A DNA stretch of 64,000 nucleotides, taken from the NCBI GenBank assembly GCA_013791855.1, contig VMTA01000019.1, forward strand, positions 161,363 to 225,362, written 5' to 3'. Shown piece after piece: positions 26,684 to 35,349 of this stretch. The stretch is from Sideroxydans sp. GTDB lineage: Bacteria; Pseudomonadota; Gammaproteobacteria; Burkholderiales; Gallionellaceae. Position 1 is the first letter of the stretch. Each line of letters starts with the position of its first letter. The notes under the pieces are model-generated. The model was not told the DNA's origin and ran no database searches. It saw only the letters and a program-made list of their open reading frames with translations. The position numbers were made by a program, and so were the translations under genes.

Positions 26684-29050
26684 CTAGCCCTTCAGTTTTG
26701 CGAATGCGGCCGCCATCGCCCCGCCCACTGCGGCCGGTGCCGGTGCGCGCTGGGCGGGTTTGCCGCCAGCGGCTCTGCCCTGCCCGCGCTCGTCGCGCTG
26801 TGGGCGCGGCGCTTCCGGCTTGCTGCCCGCTTGCGGGGCCGCATCCGTCAAGCGCATGGTCAGCGCGATACGCTTGCGCTTCACGTCTACCTCCAGCACT
26901 TTCACTTTCACCACCTGCCCCGCCTTCACAACGGTGTGCGGGTCCTTCACGAATTTGTCGGCAAGCGCGGAGATGTGCACCAGTCCGTCCTGATGCACGC
27001 CGATGTCCACGAACGCGCCGAATGCGGCAACGTTGGTCACCACGCCTTCGAGGATCATGCCGGGTTCCAGGTCTTTCAGTTCTTCCACGCCTTCCTTGAA
27101 GGTCGCGGTGGTGAACTCGGGGCGCGGGTCGCGGCCTGGTTTTTCCAGTTCCTTGAGGATGTCGCTGACAGTCGAGATGCCGAACTGCTCGTTCGCATAC
27201 TTGGCCGCAGTGAGTGATTTCAACAGGTTGCTGTTGCCGATCACACCCTTGATGTCCTGCTTGATGTCTTCAAGGATGCGCTGCACCAGCGGATACGATT
27301 CGGGGTGAACAGCGGAAGCATCAAGCGGATCGTTGCCGCCCATGATGCGCAGGAAGCCCGCCGCCTGCTCAAAAGTCTTCTCGCCCAAGCGCGGCACGTC
27401 GCGCAGCTCGGCGCGCGAGGCAAAACGGCCCTTAGCATCGCGGTGATGCACGATGGCATGTGCCACGCTGCTGGAGAGGCCAGAGACGCGGGCCAGCAAC
27501 GGTGCCGACGCCGTGTTCACATCCACCCCCACCGCGTTCACGCAATCTTCCACCACCGCATCCAGCGAACGCGCCAACTGGAACTGGCTCACGTCGTGCT
27601 GGTATTGGCCGACGCCGATGGACTTGGGATCGATCTTCACCAGCTCGGCCAGCGGGTCTTGCAGGCGGCGTGCGATGGACACCGCACCGCGCAGGCTCAC
27701 ATCCAGCTCCGGCAGTTCTTTCGAGGCAAACTCCGATGCGGAATACACCGAGGCGCCCGCTTCGGAAACCACGATGCTGCTCATCTTCAATTCCGGATGC
27801 AGCTTGATGAGGTCGCGCGCCAGTCGGTCGGTCTCGCGCGAGGCGGTGCCGTTGCCGATGGAGATGAGCGTCACGTTGTGTTTCTTGGCCAGATTGGCCA
27901 GCGCATGCAGCGACCCATCCCAATCATTCCTCGGCTGGTGCGGATAGATGGTGTCGGTCGCCACCACCTTGCCGGTCTCGTCCACCACCGCTACCTTCAC
28001 GCCGGTGCGCAGGCCGGGGTCCAGCCCCATGGTCACACGCGGTCCGGCGGGTGCGGCCAGCAGCAGGGCTTTGAGGTTGAGGGCGAACACGTTGATGGCT
28101 TCGGTGTCGGCCTTGGCGCGCAGAGCGCCCATCAGCTCGGTCTCAAGATGCATGAACATCTTCACGCGCCAGGTCCAGCGCACGGTATCCAGCAGCCAGC
28201 GGTCGGCGGGACGGTTCATGTCCTTGATATTGAAACGTGCAGCGATGCGCATCTCGCATGGATTGTGCGGCGCGCCCCAGGTGGGTTTCTCTTCTTCCGT
28301 ATCCAGACGCAGCTCGACATTCAGCATCTCCTCACGGCGACCGCGGAACACCGCCAGCGCGCGGTGCGAAGGGATGGTGTTGACGGATTCGGAATAGTCG
28401 AAATAGTCGGCGTACTTTTCCGCTGCCTCGTTCTTGCCCTCGATGACCTTGGATTGCACCACGCCGTGCTGCTGCACATATTCGCGCAGCGATTGCAGCA
28501 GGTTCGCGTCTTCAGCGAAGCGCTCCATCAAGATCTGCCGCGCGCCATCCAGCGCCGCCTTGGTATCCGCCACGCCGGGGTTGGCATCGCCCGCCTCGCT
28601 GGTGAAAGGTTCGCGCAGATACTTGGCCGCTTCCTCTTCCGGATTCAGCGTCGGGTTCGCCAGCAAGTCGTTCGCCAACGGCTCCAGCCCTGCCTCCAGC
28701 GCGATCTGCGCGCGGGTTCTGCGCTTCGGCTTGTAGGGCAGATACAGATCTTCCAGATGTGTCTTGTCAGTGGCCAGCGACACCGCCTTCATCAGCTCCG
28801 GGGTCATCTTGCCCTGCTCGGTGATGGAAGCGATGATCGCCGCGCGCCGCTCTTCCAGCTCGCGCAGATAACGCAGCCGCTCCTCCAGCAAACGCAACTG
28901 GATATCGTCCAATCCCCCCGTCGCCTCTTTGCGATAGCGCGAGATGAAAGGCACGGTCGCGCCTTCGTCCAGCAGGGCGATGGCAGCAGAGATTTGAGCA
29001 GGTTTGGCCGAAATCTCGGCGGCGAGGCGTTGTTCTATTGATGGGAGCAT
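26684..29050 (-). CDS. tex: Tex family RNA-binding protein
   Basis: A 788-residue Tex protein, a nucleic-acid-binding factor linked to transcription and RNA decay. Domain order: N-terminal Tex helical region, YqgF-like RNase H fold ([10 protein letters not shown] near residue 340), helix-hairpin-helix modules (about residues 500-560), and a C-terminal S1 RNA-binding domain (about residues 650-725, [16 protein letters not shown]). The tail after residue 735 is rich in Ala, Pro, Gly and Arg and is probably disordered. Confidence 0.95.
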   Translation of the reverse strand: MLPSIEQRLAAEISAKPAQISAAIALLDEGATVPFISRYRKEATGGLDDIQLRLLEERLRYLRELEERRAAIIASITEQGKMTPELMKAVSLATDKTHLEDLYLPYKPKRRTRAQIALEAGLEPLANDLLANPTLNPEEEAAKYLREPFTSEAGDANPGVADTKAALDGARQILMERFAEDANLLQSLREYVQQHGVVQSKVIEGKNEAAEKYADYFDYSESVNTIPSHRALAVFRGRREEMLNVELRLDTEEEKPTWGAPHNPCEMRIAARFNIKDMNRPADRWLLDTVRWTWRVKMFMHLETELMGALRAKADTEAINVFALNLKALLLAAPAGPRVTMGLDPGLRTGVKVAVVDETGKVVATDTIYPHQPRNDWDGSLHALANLAKKHNVTLISIGNGTASRETDRLARDLIKLHPELKMSSIVVSEAGASVYSASEFASKELPELDVSLRGAVSIARRLQDPLAELVKIDPKSIGVGQYQHDVSQFQLARSLDAVVEDCVNAVGVDVNTASAPLLARVSGLSSSVAHAIVHHRDAKGRFASRAELRDVPRLGEKTFEQAAGFLRIMGGNDPLDASAVHPESYPLVQRILEDIKQDIKGVIGNSNLLKSLTAAKYANEQFGISTVSDILKELEKPGRDPRPEFTTATFKEGVEELKDLEPGMILEGVVTNVAAFGAFVDIGVHQDGLVHISALADKFVKDPHTVVKAGQVVKVKVLEVDVKRKRIALTMRLTDAAPQAGSKPEAPRPQRDERGQGRAAGGKPAQRAPAPAAVGGAMAAAFAKLKG

Positions 29051-29071
29051 GTTTCTCGATCTACTGAAATA

Positions 29072-29099
29072 AATAGCCCTCTGAACTGAGAGGGCTATG
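29072..29099 (-). terminator. Terminator of the SDR gene
   Basis: ATAGCCCTCT pairs with AGAGGGCTAT; on the minus strand it is followed by TTTATTT. It lies between the SDR gene and tex, which are both on the minus strand, and separates their transcripts. Confidence 0.7.
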
Positions 29100-29185
29100 G
29101 GTGAAATTTGCGAGGGGGGATTATGCCAAGTTGGGCGGTTTACTGAAAGAATTTATACGATGAATAGCCTCCCCTGTTGCAGACA

Positions 29186-29884
29186 TTACCACGGAATCAC
29201 CAGCCTATCATTGCCGATGAATTTCCCCGTATCCGTTAGGGTGAGGCTAGCGATGACCTTGCGCATGTCGCTCACGCTTTGTTCGACGGTGATCATGGCG
29301 TTGGGGCCGCCCATGTCGGTCTTGACCCAGCCGGGGTTGAAGGCCACGGAGGTGATGCCCTTTTCTTTCAGGTCCACGGCCAAGCTCTTCACCACCATGT
29401 TGGCTGCGGCTTTGCTGCTGCGATACAGGTAGCTGCCGCCGCTGCTGTTGTCGTCGACACTGCCCATCTGGCTGGTGATGGTGACGATGAGTTTGAGCTC
29501 GCTGCGCGCGATCTGCTGGACGAAAGCTTCGACCATCTTGAGCGGGGCCATGGTGTTGATGTTGAAGGCGGCCATCCATTCGACATAGTCGGTGTGCCCA
29601 AAGCCGAGTTTGTCCGCCGCCGGATAGACGCCTGCATTGTTGATGAGCAGGTCTATCGTTTCATCGGCCAGCGTGCGCGTAAGTTGCTCGATCTGCGCGT
29701 GGTCGGTGACGGTCAGGGCGTGGGGTTTGATGAGGTCGGGATAGCTAGCCGCCAGTTTGTTGAGGGCATCCGCCTTGCCGGGATTGCGGCAGCAAGCCAG
29801 CACGCGCCAGCCGGCCGCTGCATATTGTTTGCAGAATTCCAGCCCGATGCCGCGATTGGCGCCGGTGATCAATAGTGTCTTCAT
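29186..29884 (-). CDS. Short-chain dehydrogenase/reductase
   Basis: A 232-residue SDR protein with the NAD(P)-binding TGANRGIGLEF, NNAGVYP, and a YRSSKAA motif (Tyr-Lys catalytic pair). It resembles C-factor/CsgA-like SDRs. Substrate cannot be inferred. The ATG at 29884 follows GGGAGAC; the longer frame upstream has no ribosome site. Confidence 0.88.
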   Translation of the reverse strand: MKTLLITGANRGIGLEFCKQYAAAGWRVLACCRNPGKADALNKLAASYPDLIKPHALTVTDHAQIEQLTRTLADETIDLLINNAGVYPAADKLGFGHTDYVEWMAAFNINTMAPLKMVEAFVQQIARSELKLIVTITSQMGSVDDNSSGGSYLYRSSKAAANMVVKSLAVDLKEKGITSVAFNPGWVKTDMGGPNAMITVEQSVSDMRKVIASLTLTDTGKFIGNDRLVIPW

Positions 29885-30095
29885 GCTGTCTCCCTTTTGG
29901 ATCACGACCGGGCCGAAGATTAGCAGCTAGCACCTTTCCCGCCTATAGACCCCAGACCTCCGCCCCGCTCATCAGGGCGATTCTGCGCATGACGCAGACT
30001 GCATTTAAGTGTGTGCGGTGCTAAGATGCGTCGCGCTGAAGCTTGTTTATTCAGCGTGTGTGTAACATCGGTATTCATCCTGACTTGGGTTCCCG

Positions 30096-31805
30096 TTGAA
30101 CACTTTGACTGCCAGCTTCCTGAAGCTGCTTCTTCTCTTATTGTTTTTTGTTCCGCCGCTGGCGAAGGCGGCGGATGCTTTGCGCGTGTCGGATCTGCCG
30201 GCGGGTTCGCTTGGCGTTTATGCGGCGCAGTTGGTCGAGGGCGATGCGGCGCTGGGGTTGAACGAGGCGCTGGCGCAGATACAGGCGGGCAGATTCGCGC
30301 CGGTGGCGATGCCGGTGCCGGATTTCGGTATCGGGTCCCGCCCGGTGTGGCTGCATCTGGCGCTGGACAACGATACGGGTGCGGTGCAGCAGCGCATGCT
30401 GCAGGCGGGCGTGACCTGGCTGGACCGGCTGGATGTGTATGTGGTGCATGCGGATGGCAGCCGCCATGCGGTGCATACCGGCGATGAACTGCCCGATGCG
30501 CCGGGGCTGACGCCGGGCATGGGCTATGTGTTGCCGTTGCAGTTGCCGCCGGGGCGTAGCGAGTTGTTGTTGCTGGTGGCGTCGGTCGATCCGATGGCGC
30601 TGCCGGTAGAGTTGCTGACGCCTGCCGACTTTGCGGCGAGCCGGCTGCAGTTCGGCTATTTCTACGGTTTCTTCTTCGGTTTTCTGATCGCGCTGGGCGC
30701 TTATAACCTGCTGTTGTTCATCGGGACGCGCGAGCGCAGCTATCTTTATTATGCGCTGGCACTGCTGAGCATCCTGTTCTGCAACGTGGCTTACACCGGG
30801 CATGGCGCGGGCTGGCTGTGGCCGCAGTCCACTGATTTCCAGCGTTATGTGATCCTGGTTTCTATGGTGGTCTACAACGTGTTCGGGCTGCTGTTCGCTT
30901 CGCGCTTCCTGATGCTGGCGCAGTTTCTGCCGCGCACCCAGCGCGTGGTGTGCTGGGGCATGGGCATCGCCGGCGGCGGCATGCTGCTGGCGGTGGTGAT
31001 GGGCAGCCAGTTGCTGGCCGGTTTGCTGGCTTTCGTGAGCATGAGCGCTTTCTCGGCGGGGATGTTCGCGCTGGGTGTGGTCAGCGTCTGGAGACAGCGG
31101 CCGTCGGCGCACTATTTCCTGTTCGCCACATTCTTCGGCATGCTGGGCGTGGGACTCACCGCGCTGGCGGTATGGGGCAAGATCCCGTTCGGTTTACTTA
31201 CTTTCCACGCGGCAGAAATCGGGCTGGTGATAGAGGCGACCTTGCTGGCGCTGGCCTTGGCGCACTGGATGCGCCAGCACCGCGAGGCGCGTTATCTGGC
31301 TGAACAGGTGGCGCGGCAGGATGCGCTGACGCAATTGAACAATCGGCGCGCGTTTTTGGAGTCGGCGCATCCGCTGCTCGACGCGGCGGCGCGACACGAC
31401 CGGCCGCTGAGTCTGGTGATGATGGACATCGATCATTTCAAATCCATCAACGACCGCTACGGGCACAAGACCGGCGACGAGGCGTTGGTGGCGGTGGCCA
31501 ATCTGCTGAAGCGGATGTCGCGCAGCAGTGACGTGGTGGCGCGCTGGGGTGGCGAGGAGTTCATCCTGCTGCTACCGGAGAGCGATGCACAGCAGGCCGC
31601 CAACCATGCGGAGCGCTTGCGGCGCGCGGTGAGCGAAATGCGCATTCAGGCGGGGGATAGCGTGTTGACGATGACTTCCAGCTTCGGCATCGCGACCCGC
31701 GCGCCGGAGATAACGCTGGAAGCCCTGATCGATGCGGCGGATGTGCTGCTCTATGAAGCCAAACGGCGCGGGCGCAACCAGGTCTGCAGCGTACCTTTGC
31801 CCTGA
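30096..31805 (+). CDS. Diguanylate cyclase with 7TMR-DISM sensor module
   Basis: A 569-residue membrane protein that probably makes cyclic di-GMP. It has a signal peptide (cleavage near AKAAD, residue 25), a periplasmic 7TMR-DISM extracellular domain (about residues 30-170), seven membrane segments (about 185-390), a short coiled coil, and a GGDEF domain. The active site is GGEEF with DIDHFKSIND upstream. No RxxD inhibitory site is obvious before the GGEEF. Start codon is uncertain: TTG at 30096 gives a perfect signal peptide, but no strong ribosome site is visible. Confidence 0.9.
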   Translation: MNTLTASFLKLLLLLLFFVPPLAKAADALRVSDLPAGSLGVYAAQLVEGDAALGLNEALAQIQAGRFAPVAMPVPDFGIGSRPVWLHLALDNDTGAVQQRMLQAGVTWLDRLDVYVVHADGSRHAVHTGDELPDAPGLTPGMGYVLPLQLPPGRSELLLLVASVDPMALPVELLTPADFAASRLQFGYFYGFFFGFLIALGAYNLLLFIGTRERSYLYYALALLSILFCNVAYTGHGAGWLWPQSTDFQRYVILVSMVVYNVFGLLFASRFLMLAQFLPRTQRVVCWGMGIAGGGMLLAVVMGSQLLAGLLAFVSMSAFSAGMFALGVVSVWRQRPSAHYFLFATFFGMLGVGLTALAVWGKIPFGLLTFHAAEIGLVIEATLLALALAHWMRQHREARYLAEQVARQDALTQLNNRRAFLESAHPLLDAAARHDRPLSLVMMDIDHFKSINDRYGHKTGDEALVAVANLLKRMSRSSDVVARWGGEEFILLLPESDAQQAANHAERLRRAVSEMRIQAGDSVLTMTSSFGIATRAPEITLEALIDAADVLLYEAKRRGRNQVCSVPLP

Positions 31806-31919
31806 TGCCCGTTCCGCTGCGCCCGGCAGGTGATCGCGGTGTGCAAGGGCTATTTTGTATATATCGAAAAAAATGTTGCCCAGCGTGGAACTTTATTAGA
31901 GATTGCTTATCTATGACAT

Positions 31920-32028
31920 CAGTAACGAGAGTTACTTCACGTTTCTCCTCCCTGAGCGTGACGTCTTAACTTCTCCCCTTTGTTAAGACATTTGCCCCCA
32001 CCCTGAAAAGGATGGGGGCATTTTTTTG
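31920..32028 (+). ncRNA. Candidate small RNA with two anti-Shine-Dalgarno hairpin loops
   Basis: In the 258-base gap after the GGDEF gene four hairpins follow one another. The first is AGTAAC-GAGA-GTTACT (GNRA-type loop). The second has stem TCACG/CGTGA with a 15-base loop containing CTCCTCCC. The third has stem GTCTTAAC/GTTAAGAC with the loop TTCTCCCCTTT. The last is a strong terminator, TGCCCCCA/TGGGGGCA plus T7. A TTATCTA sequence (31907-31913) could be the -10 box; the -35 is weak. The open loops are complementary to Shine-Dalgarno sequences, as in the CcsR/'cuckoo' RNAs of alphaproteobacteria and the sibling sRNAs of Neisseria. No protein-coding frame explains the region. Confidence 0.6.
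31993..32027 (+). terminator. Rho-independent terminator
   Basis: TGCCCCCA pairs with TGGGGGCA (plus two inner C-G pairs), loop TGAAAA, then seven T. It ends the candidate small RNA and possibly read-through from the GGDEF gene. Confidence 0.9.
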
Positions 32029-32063
32029 CATGGTCTTGCAGGGCTACAGTCCGCGCAGTCGCC

Positions 32064-32969
32064 CTACTTCTGTGCCTTTACGATACTCATCGCAGCCGCC
32101 ACCATGCCGCCCATGTCCGCCAGGTTTCCGGGCAGGATGAGGGTGTTGCCTTCCTGGGCGACTTTGCCGAAGGCTTCGACATATTGTTCCGCGACTTTGA
32201 GGTTGACGGCGTCCATGCCGCCGGGTGACTGGATGGCTAGTGCGACTTTCTGGATGGCCTCGGCATTTGCTGTGGCAACGGCGAGGATGGCGGCGGCTTC
32301 GCCTTGCGCGGTGTTGATGGCGGCCTGTTTCTCCCCTTCCGAGCGTTGGATGAATGCTTCGCGTTCACCGGTGGCGATGTTGATCTGTTCCTGTTTGCGG
32401 CCTTCGGAGGCGGCGATCAGGGCGCGCTTCTCGCGCTCGGCGGTGATCTGCGCCTGCATGGCGTGCAGGATCTCTTTGGGCGGCGTCAGGTCTTTGATCT
32501 CATAGCGCAACACTTTGACACCCCAACTGGTCGCCGCTTCGTCCAATGCGGCCACCACGGCGCGGTTGATGTCGTCGCGCTCTTCGAAGGTCTTGTCCAG
32601 TTCCATCTTGCCGATGACGGAGCGCAAGGTGGTCTGGGCGAGTTGGGTGATGGCCATGATGTAGTTGCTGGTGCCATAGGAGGCCAAGCGGGGATCGGTC
32701 ACCTGGAAATACAGGATGCCGTCCACCTGCAACTGGGTGTTGTCCTTGGTGATGCAGACTTGACTGGGCACGTCGAGCGGGACTTCCTTGAGCATGTGCT
32801 TGTAGGCGACCCGGTCGATGAACGGGATGACGATGTTCAGACCCGGTGACAGGGCCACGTGGAATTTGCCGAGACGCTCGACCACCCAGGAATTCTGCTG
32901 CGGCACGACTTTGAGCGCCTTGATGACAAAGATGATGGCTGCGGCCAGTATGAACAGAGCGATTTCCAT
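32064..32969 (-). CDS. SPFH/Band 7 (slipin, QmcA-like) membrane protein
   Basis: A 301-residue stomatin-family protein: an N-terminal membrane segment (about residues 2-20), a band-7 domain with VVPQQNSWVVERLGKF, and a long Ala/Glu-rich coiled coil (about residues 190-245), ending in a hydrophobic tail. Slipins form large membrane-attached assemblies and usually pair with NfeD proteins, as here. Confidence 0.92.
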   Translation of the reverse strand: MEIALFILAAAIIFVIKALKVVPQQNSWVVERLGKFHVALSPGLNIVIPFIDRVAYKHMLKEVPLDVPSQVCITKDNTQLQVDGILYFQVTDPRLASYGTSNYIMAITQLAQTTLRSVIGKMELDKTFEERDDINRAVVAALDEAATSWGVKVLRYEIKDLTPPKEILHAMQAQITAEREKRALIAASEGRKQEQINIATGEREAFIQRSEGEKQAAINTAQGEAAAILAVATANAEAIQKVALAIQSPGGMDAVNLKVAEQYVEAFGKVAQEGNTLILPGNLADMGGMVAAAMSIVKAQK

Positions 32970-32978
32970 GTTGCCTCC

Positions 32979-33398
32979 TTATTGTTGCTTGTTGTGCGTC
33001 AGTACCAGACCGGAGCCGTGCACCGCTTTGATGTAGAGCGTGCCTTCGTGCGGGGTATCGGTGGATTCGGTTTCGGCATCCCATTCTGCCCCCCGATAGA
33101 ACACTCGGGCGGAGCCATCGTCGTTCCACTTGATGACTTTTACGGGCAGGCCGATGTCGAGGCCGACTTCGGGTGCTTTGCTGGCTTGGCTGTTTTTCCA
33201 GCGCCGCAACAGGACGATCCCTGCGACACCGGTCACCGCACTGCACACGAATTGCCACACCATGGCTGCCCCCAGCACTGCGGCGGCGCCACCCACGGCC
33301 AGCGCAACAGCCAATACCAGCAGGTAGAAAGTGCCGGTGGCGATCTCAAGGCCGACCAGCACCAGCGCCAGCAAGAACCAGTAAACGTAGATTTCCAT
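32979..33398 (-). CDS. NfeD family membrane protein
   Basis: A 139-residue short NfeD (YbbJ type): two to three membrane helices in residues 5-68 and a C-terminal OB-fold (about residues 80-135, with VKVIKWNDDGSARVFYRGAEW). It ends 9 bases before the slipin gene; the two are the usual NfeD-slipin pair for membrane quality control. Confidence 0.9.
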   Translation of the reverse strand: MEIYVYWFLLALVLVGLEIATGTFYLLVLAVALAVGGAAAVLGAAMVWQFVCSAVTGVAGIVLLRRWKNSQASKAPEVGLDIGLPVKVIKWNDDGSARVFYRGAEWDAETESTDTPHEGTLYIKAVHGSGLVLTHNKQQ

Positions 33399-33473
33399 GT
33401 TTCCCTTCCCTTTTATGTTGCGCGCCGCAATCTAACAGCAAAGTCACATCCAAACCATTATGCCGAACTTCAC

Positions 33474-34025
33474 TTACTTGCCCTGTACCACTTGCACATG
33501 CGCACTGCCCAGCCGCATGAACAGGCGGATCTTGCGCTGCATGGGCCACCAGTCGTAAAGGAATATCTGCATCGGCCGCCACATGGCGACCCAGCCGACG
33601 ATGGTGAGGCTTTCGCGGGCGATGCGGTAACCGGCCCCCTCCCCCAGACCACCGATGAAATCCGCCGCGATCAGACACAGCGAAACGAAGGTGATGCCGA
33701 TGAGCAAACTCATACGGCCTTGATTCAATACTTGGCGCAATCTTCGGCGGGTGAGTTCGGCTTTGTAGATGAAGTGGTTGTGGACGGCACTGGTCAGCAT
33801 CGCGGTCGGGTCGCCGTCTGCGGGCCATTGTTCCATATGGATGGTGAGATGGAAGCGGCTGTTGACCGGATGGGTCGATGCCCAGGATTCGATGAACTCG
33901 TTGGCGCGCGGATCAAGATCCTTGTTCAGGAATGGCGTCGGGTCCATGGAGTTGAACAACTGCGCGGTGTCCTTCACGCGCAGTGCCAGACGATGGATGG
34001 GGGCTTTGCTGTCTGCTTGAGTCAT
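33474..34025 (-). CDS. Conserved hypothetical two-helix membrane protein downstream of hoxY
   Basis: I do not recognise this family with certainty. The 183-residue protein has a soluble N-terminal half with a distinctive FNSMDPTPFLNKDLDPRA motif (about residues 24-41) and two hydrophobic segments (about residues 105-125 and 135-155), ending with a basic RKIRLFMRLG stretch. The ATG at 34025 is chosen because the sequence before it is not family-like; the ribosome site is weak. It lies 54 bases after hoxY on the same strand, so it may be cotranscribed with hoxFUY. No cofactor motif is visible, so a hydrogenase role is only suggested by position. Confidence 0.7.
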   Translation of the reverse strand: MTQADSKAPIHRLALRVKDTAQLFNSMDPTPFLNKDLDPRANEFIESWASTHPVNSRFHLTIHMEQWPADGDPTAMLTSAVHNHFIYKAELTRRRLRQVLNQGRMSLLIGITFVSLCLIAADFIGGLGEGAGYRIARESLTIVGWVAMWRPMQIFLYDWWPMQRKIRLFMRLGSAHVQVVQGK

Positions 34026-34079
34026 AGGCACATCTTTATTTTGGGTGTGTACGAGATGCGCTGGCATCTTGCCCTTGCT

Positions 34080-34625
34080 TCAGTCGTAATGGATCAGCCC
34101 ATGCCCAAGCTCGGGCGTCTTGCCCGAGATCAGGTCGGTGAGGAACTTCCAGATGGCGTCGCCGGAGGGTGGGCAGCCGGGGATGAAGTAATCGACCTTC
34201 ACCACTTCGTGCAGCGGATGCACCTTGTCCAACGGCAACGGCAGCTCGGGGTCGTTGGGGATATGGCCGTGTATCAGTCCCGGCTCGGTGAGGTAGACCT
34301 CGGTGAGACAGGCGCTGAGGTCGAGGTGGTTGCGCTGGGCGGGCAAACCGCCGTTGATGGCGCAGGCACCGATGGCGATGAGCACCTTGCAGTTCTTGCG
34401 GAACTCGCGGAGAACATGCACGTTCTCCGCGTTGCAGATGCCGCCCTCGACGATGCCGATGTCGCACGGGCCGCAGTGCTTGATGTCGGTGATGGGCGAG
34501 CGGTCGAACTCGACCAGTTCGAGCAGCGGGAACAGGCGTTCGTCGATGTCCAGGATGGACATGTGGCAGCCGAAGCAGCCCGCCAGCGAAGTGGTCGCGA
34601 TGCGCAGTTTCTTCTTGTCAGTCAT
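34080..34625 (-). CDS. hoxY: NAD-reducing hydrogenase small subunit HoxY
   Basis: A 181-residue subunit that carries the [4Fe-4S] cluster next to the NiFe site. Cluster motifs: CFGCHMS near residue 17, CGPCDIGIVEGG, GACAINGG and PGCPPSGD. The start overlaps hoxU by eight bases (ATGACTGA). It completes the diaphorase-hydrogenase chain HoxF-HoxU-HoxY, but hoxH, normally next, is at 5.8 kb on the opposite strand. Confidence 0.94.
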   Translation of the reverse strand: MTDKKKLRIATTSLAGCFGCHMSILDIDERLFPLLELVEFDRSPITDIKHCGPCDIGIVEGGICNAENVHVLREFRKNCKVLIAIGACAINGGLPAQRNHLDLSACLTEVYLTEPGLIHGHIPNDPELPLPLDKVHPLHEVVKVDYFIPGCPPSGDAIWKFLTDLISGKTPELGHGLIHYD

Positions 34626-35349
34626 GTTCCACTCCCGACGGCGGACGCGGCGCGTCTTCCAGTGCCTGCGCGCTGATGGGGCTTGCATCGTAGCGGCGTT
34701 CGCCGATGGGTTGGCTGAAGCCGACGCGTTTGGGCAGGATCACGCCGACCGGGCAGACCTGCATGGCTTTGTCGCTGAGCGCGATGTCGGTGTCCTTGAG
34801 CTGGCCGGATTCCGCATTCACGATGAGGTGCTTGTTGTTGCCCCGCCCTGCCAGAGCGAACACGTTCTTGCCATCGACCTCGCTGGAGGCGCGCACGCAC
34901 AGTTCGCACAGGATGCAGCGGTTGAAGTCGAGCAGGATGTCGGGATGCGAGGCGTCCAGCGGCCGGTCGGGATACTGGTGGCGAAATCCGGCGGCGTGCA
35001 CTTCAAGGTCGTAGCCCAGCGCCTGCAGCATGCAGTTGCCGCTCTTCTCGCACGACGGGCAGAAATGGTTGCCTTCGGCAAACAGCATCTGCACCAATGT
35101 GCGGCGCAGTGCGTTGAGTTCTTCGATCTCGCTTTCCACTTCCAGTCCGGCTTCGGCGGGCATGGTGCATGAGGCCATGGTGCGACCGTTGACCTTGACC
35201 GTGCACAGCTTGCAACTGCCGTGCGGCTTGAATTCCGGGTGATAGCACAAGTGCGGGATGTAATGGTCGGCGGCCAGTGCCGCCTGCATCACGGTCTGGC
35301 CGGGTTCGAACGGGACGGCTACGCCGTCTAACTGGAAGGTGTCGGTCAT
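34618..35349 (-). CDS. hoxU: NAD-reducing hydrogenase diaphorase small subunit HoxU
   Basis: A 243-residue NuoG-like electron-transfer subunit. It has an N-terminal [2Fe-2S] ferredoxin domain (cysteines in CYHP, GSCKLC, SCTMP), a His/Cys cluster motif HFCPSCEKSGNC near residue 95, and a [4Fe-4S] site CILCELC plus CPVG in the C-terminal part. It starts 4 bases before the hoxF stop. Confidence 0.94.
   Translation of the reverse strand: MTDTFQLDGVAVPFEPGQTVMQAALAADHYIPHLCYHPEFKPHGSCKLCTVKVNGRTMASCTMPAEAGLEVESEIEELNALRRTLVQMLFAEGNHFCPSCEKSGNCMLQALGYDLEVHAAGFRHQYPDRPLDASHPDILLDFNRCILCELCVRASSEVDGKNVFALAGRGNNKHLIVNAESGQLKDTDIALSDKAMQVCPVGVILPKRVGFSQPIGERRYDASPISAQALEDAPRPPSGVEHD

Noticed and set aside
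27305..29041. Long plus-strand open frame (578 codons) opposite tex
   Set aside because: It is antisense to a clear Tex gene and has composition typical of a shadow frame (rich in His, Arg, Gln), with no family motif.
31876..31912. Strong promoter for the candidate small RNA
   Set aside because: The -10-like TTATCT has no good -35 at normal spacing, so I mention it only as possible.
32859..34676. Long plus-strand open frame (605 codons)
   Set aside because: It runs antisense across four recognised minus-strand genes (slipin, NfeD, membrane protein, HoxY) and shows no domain.
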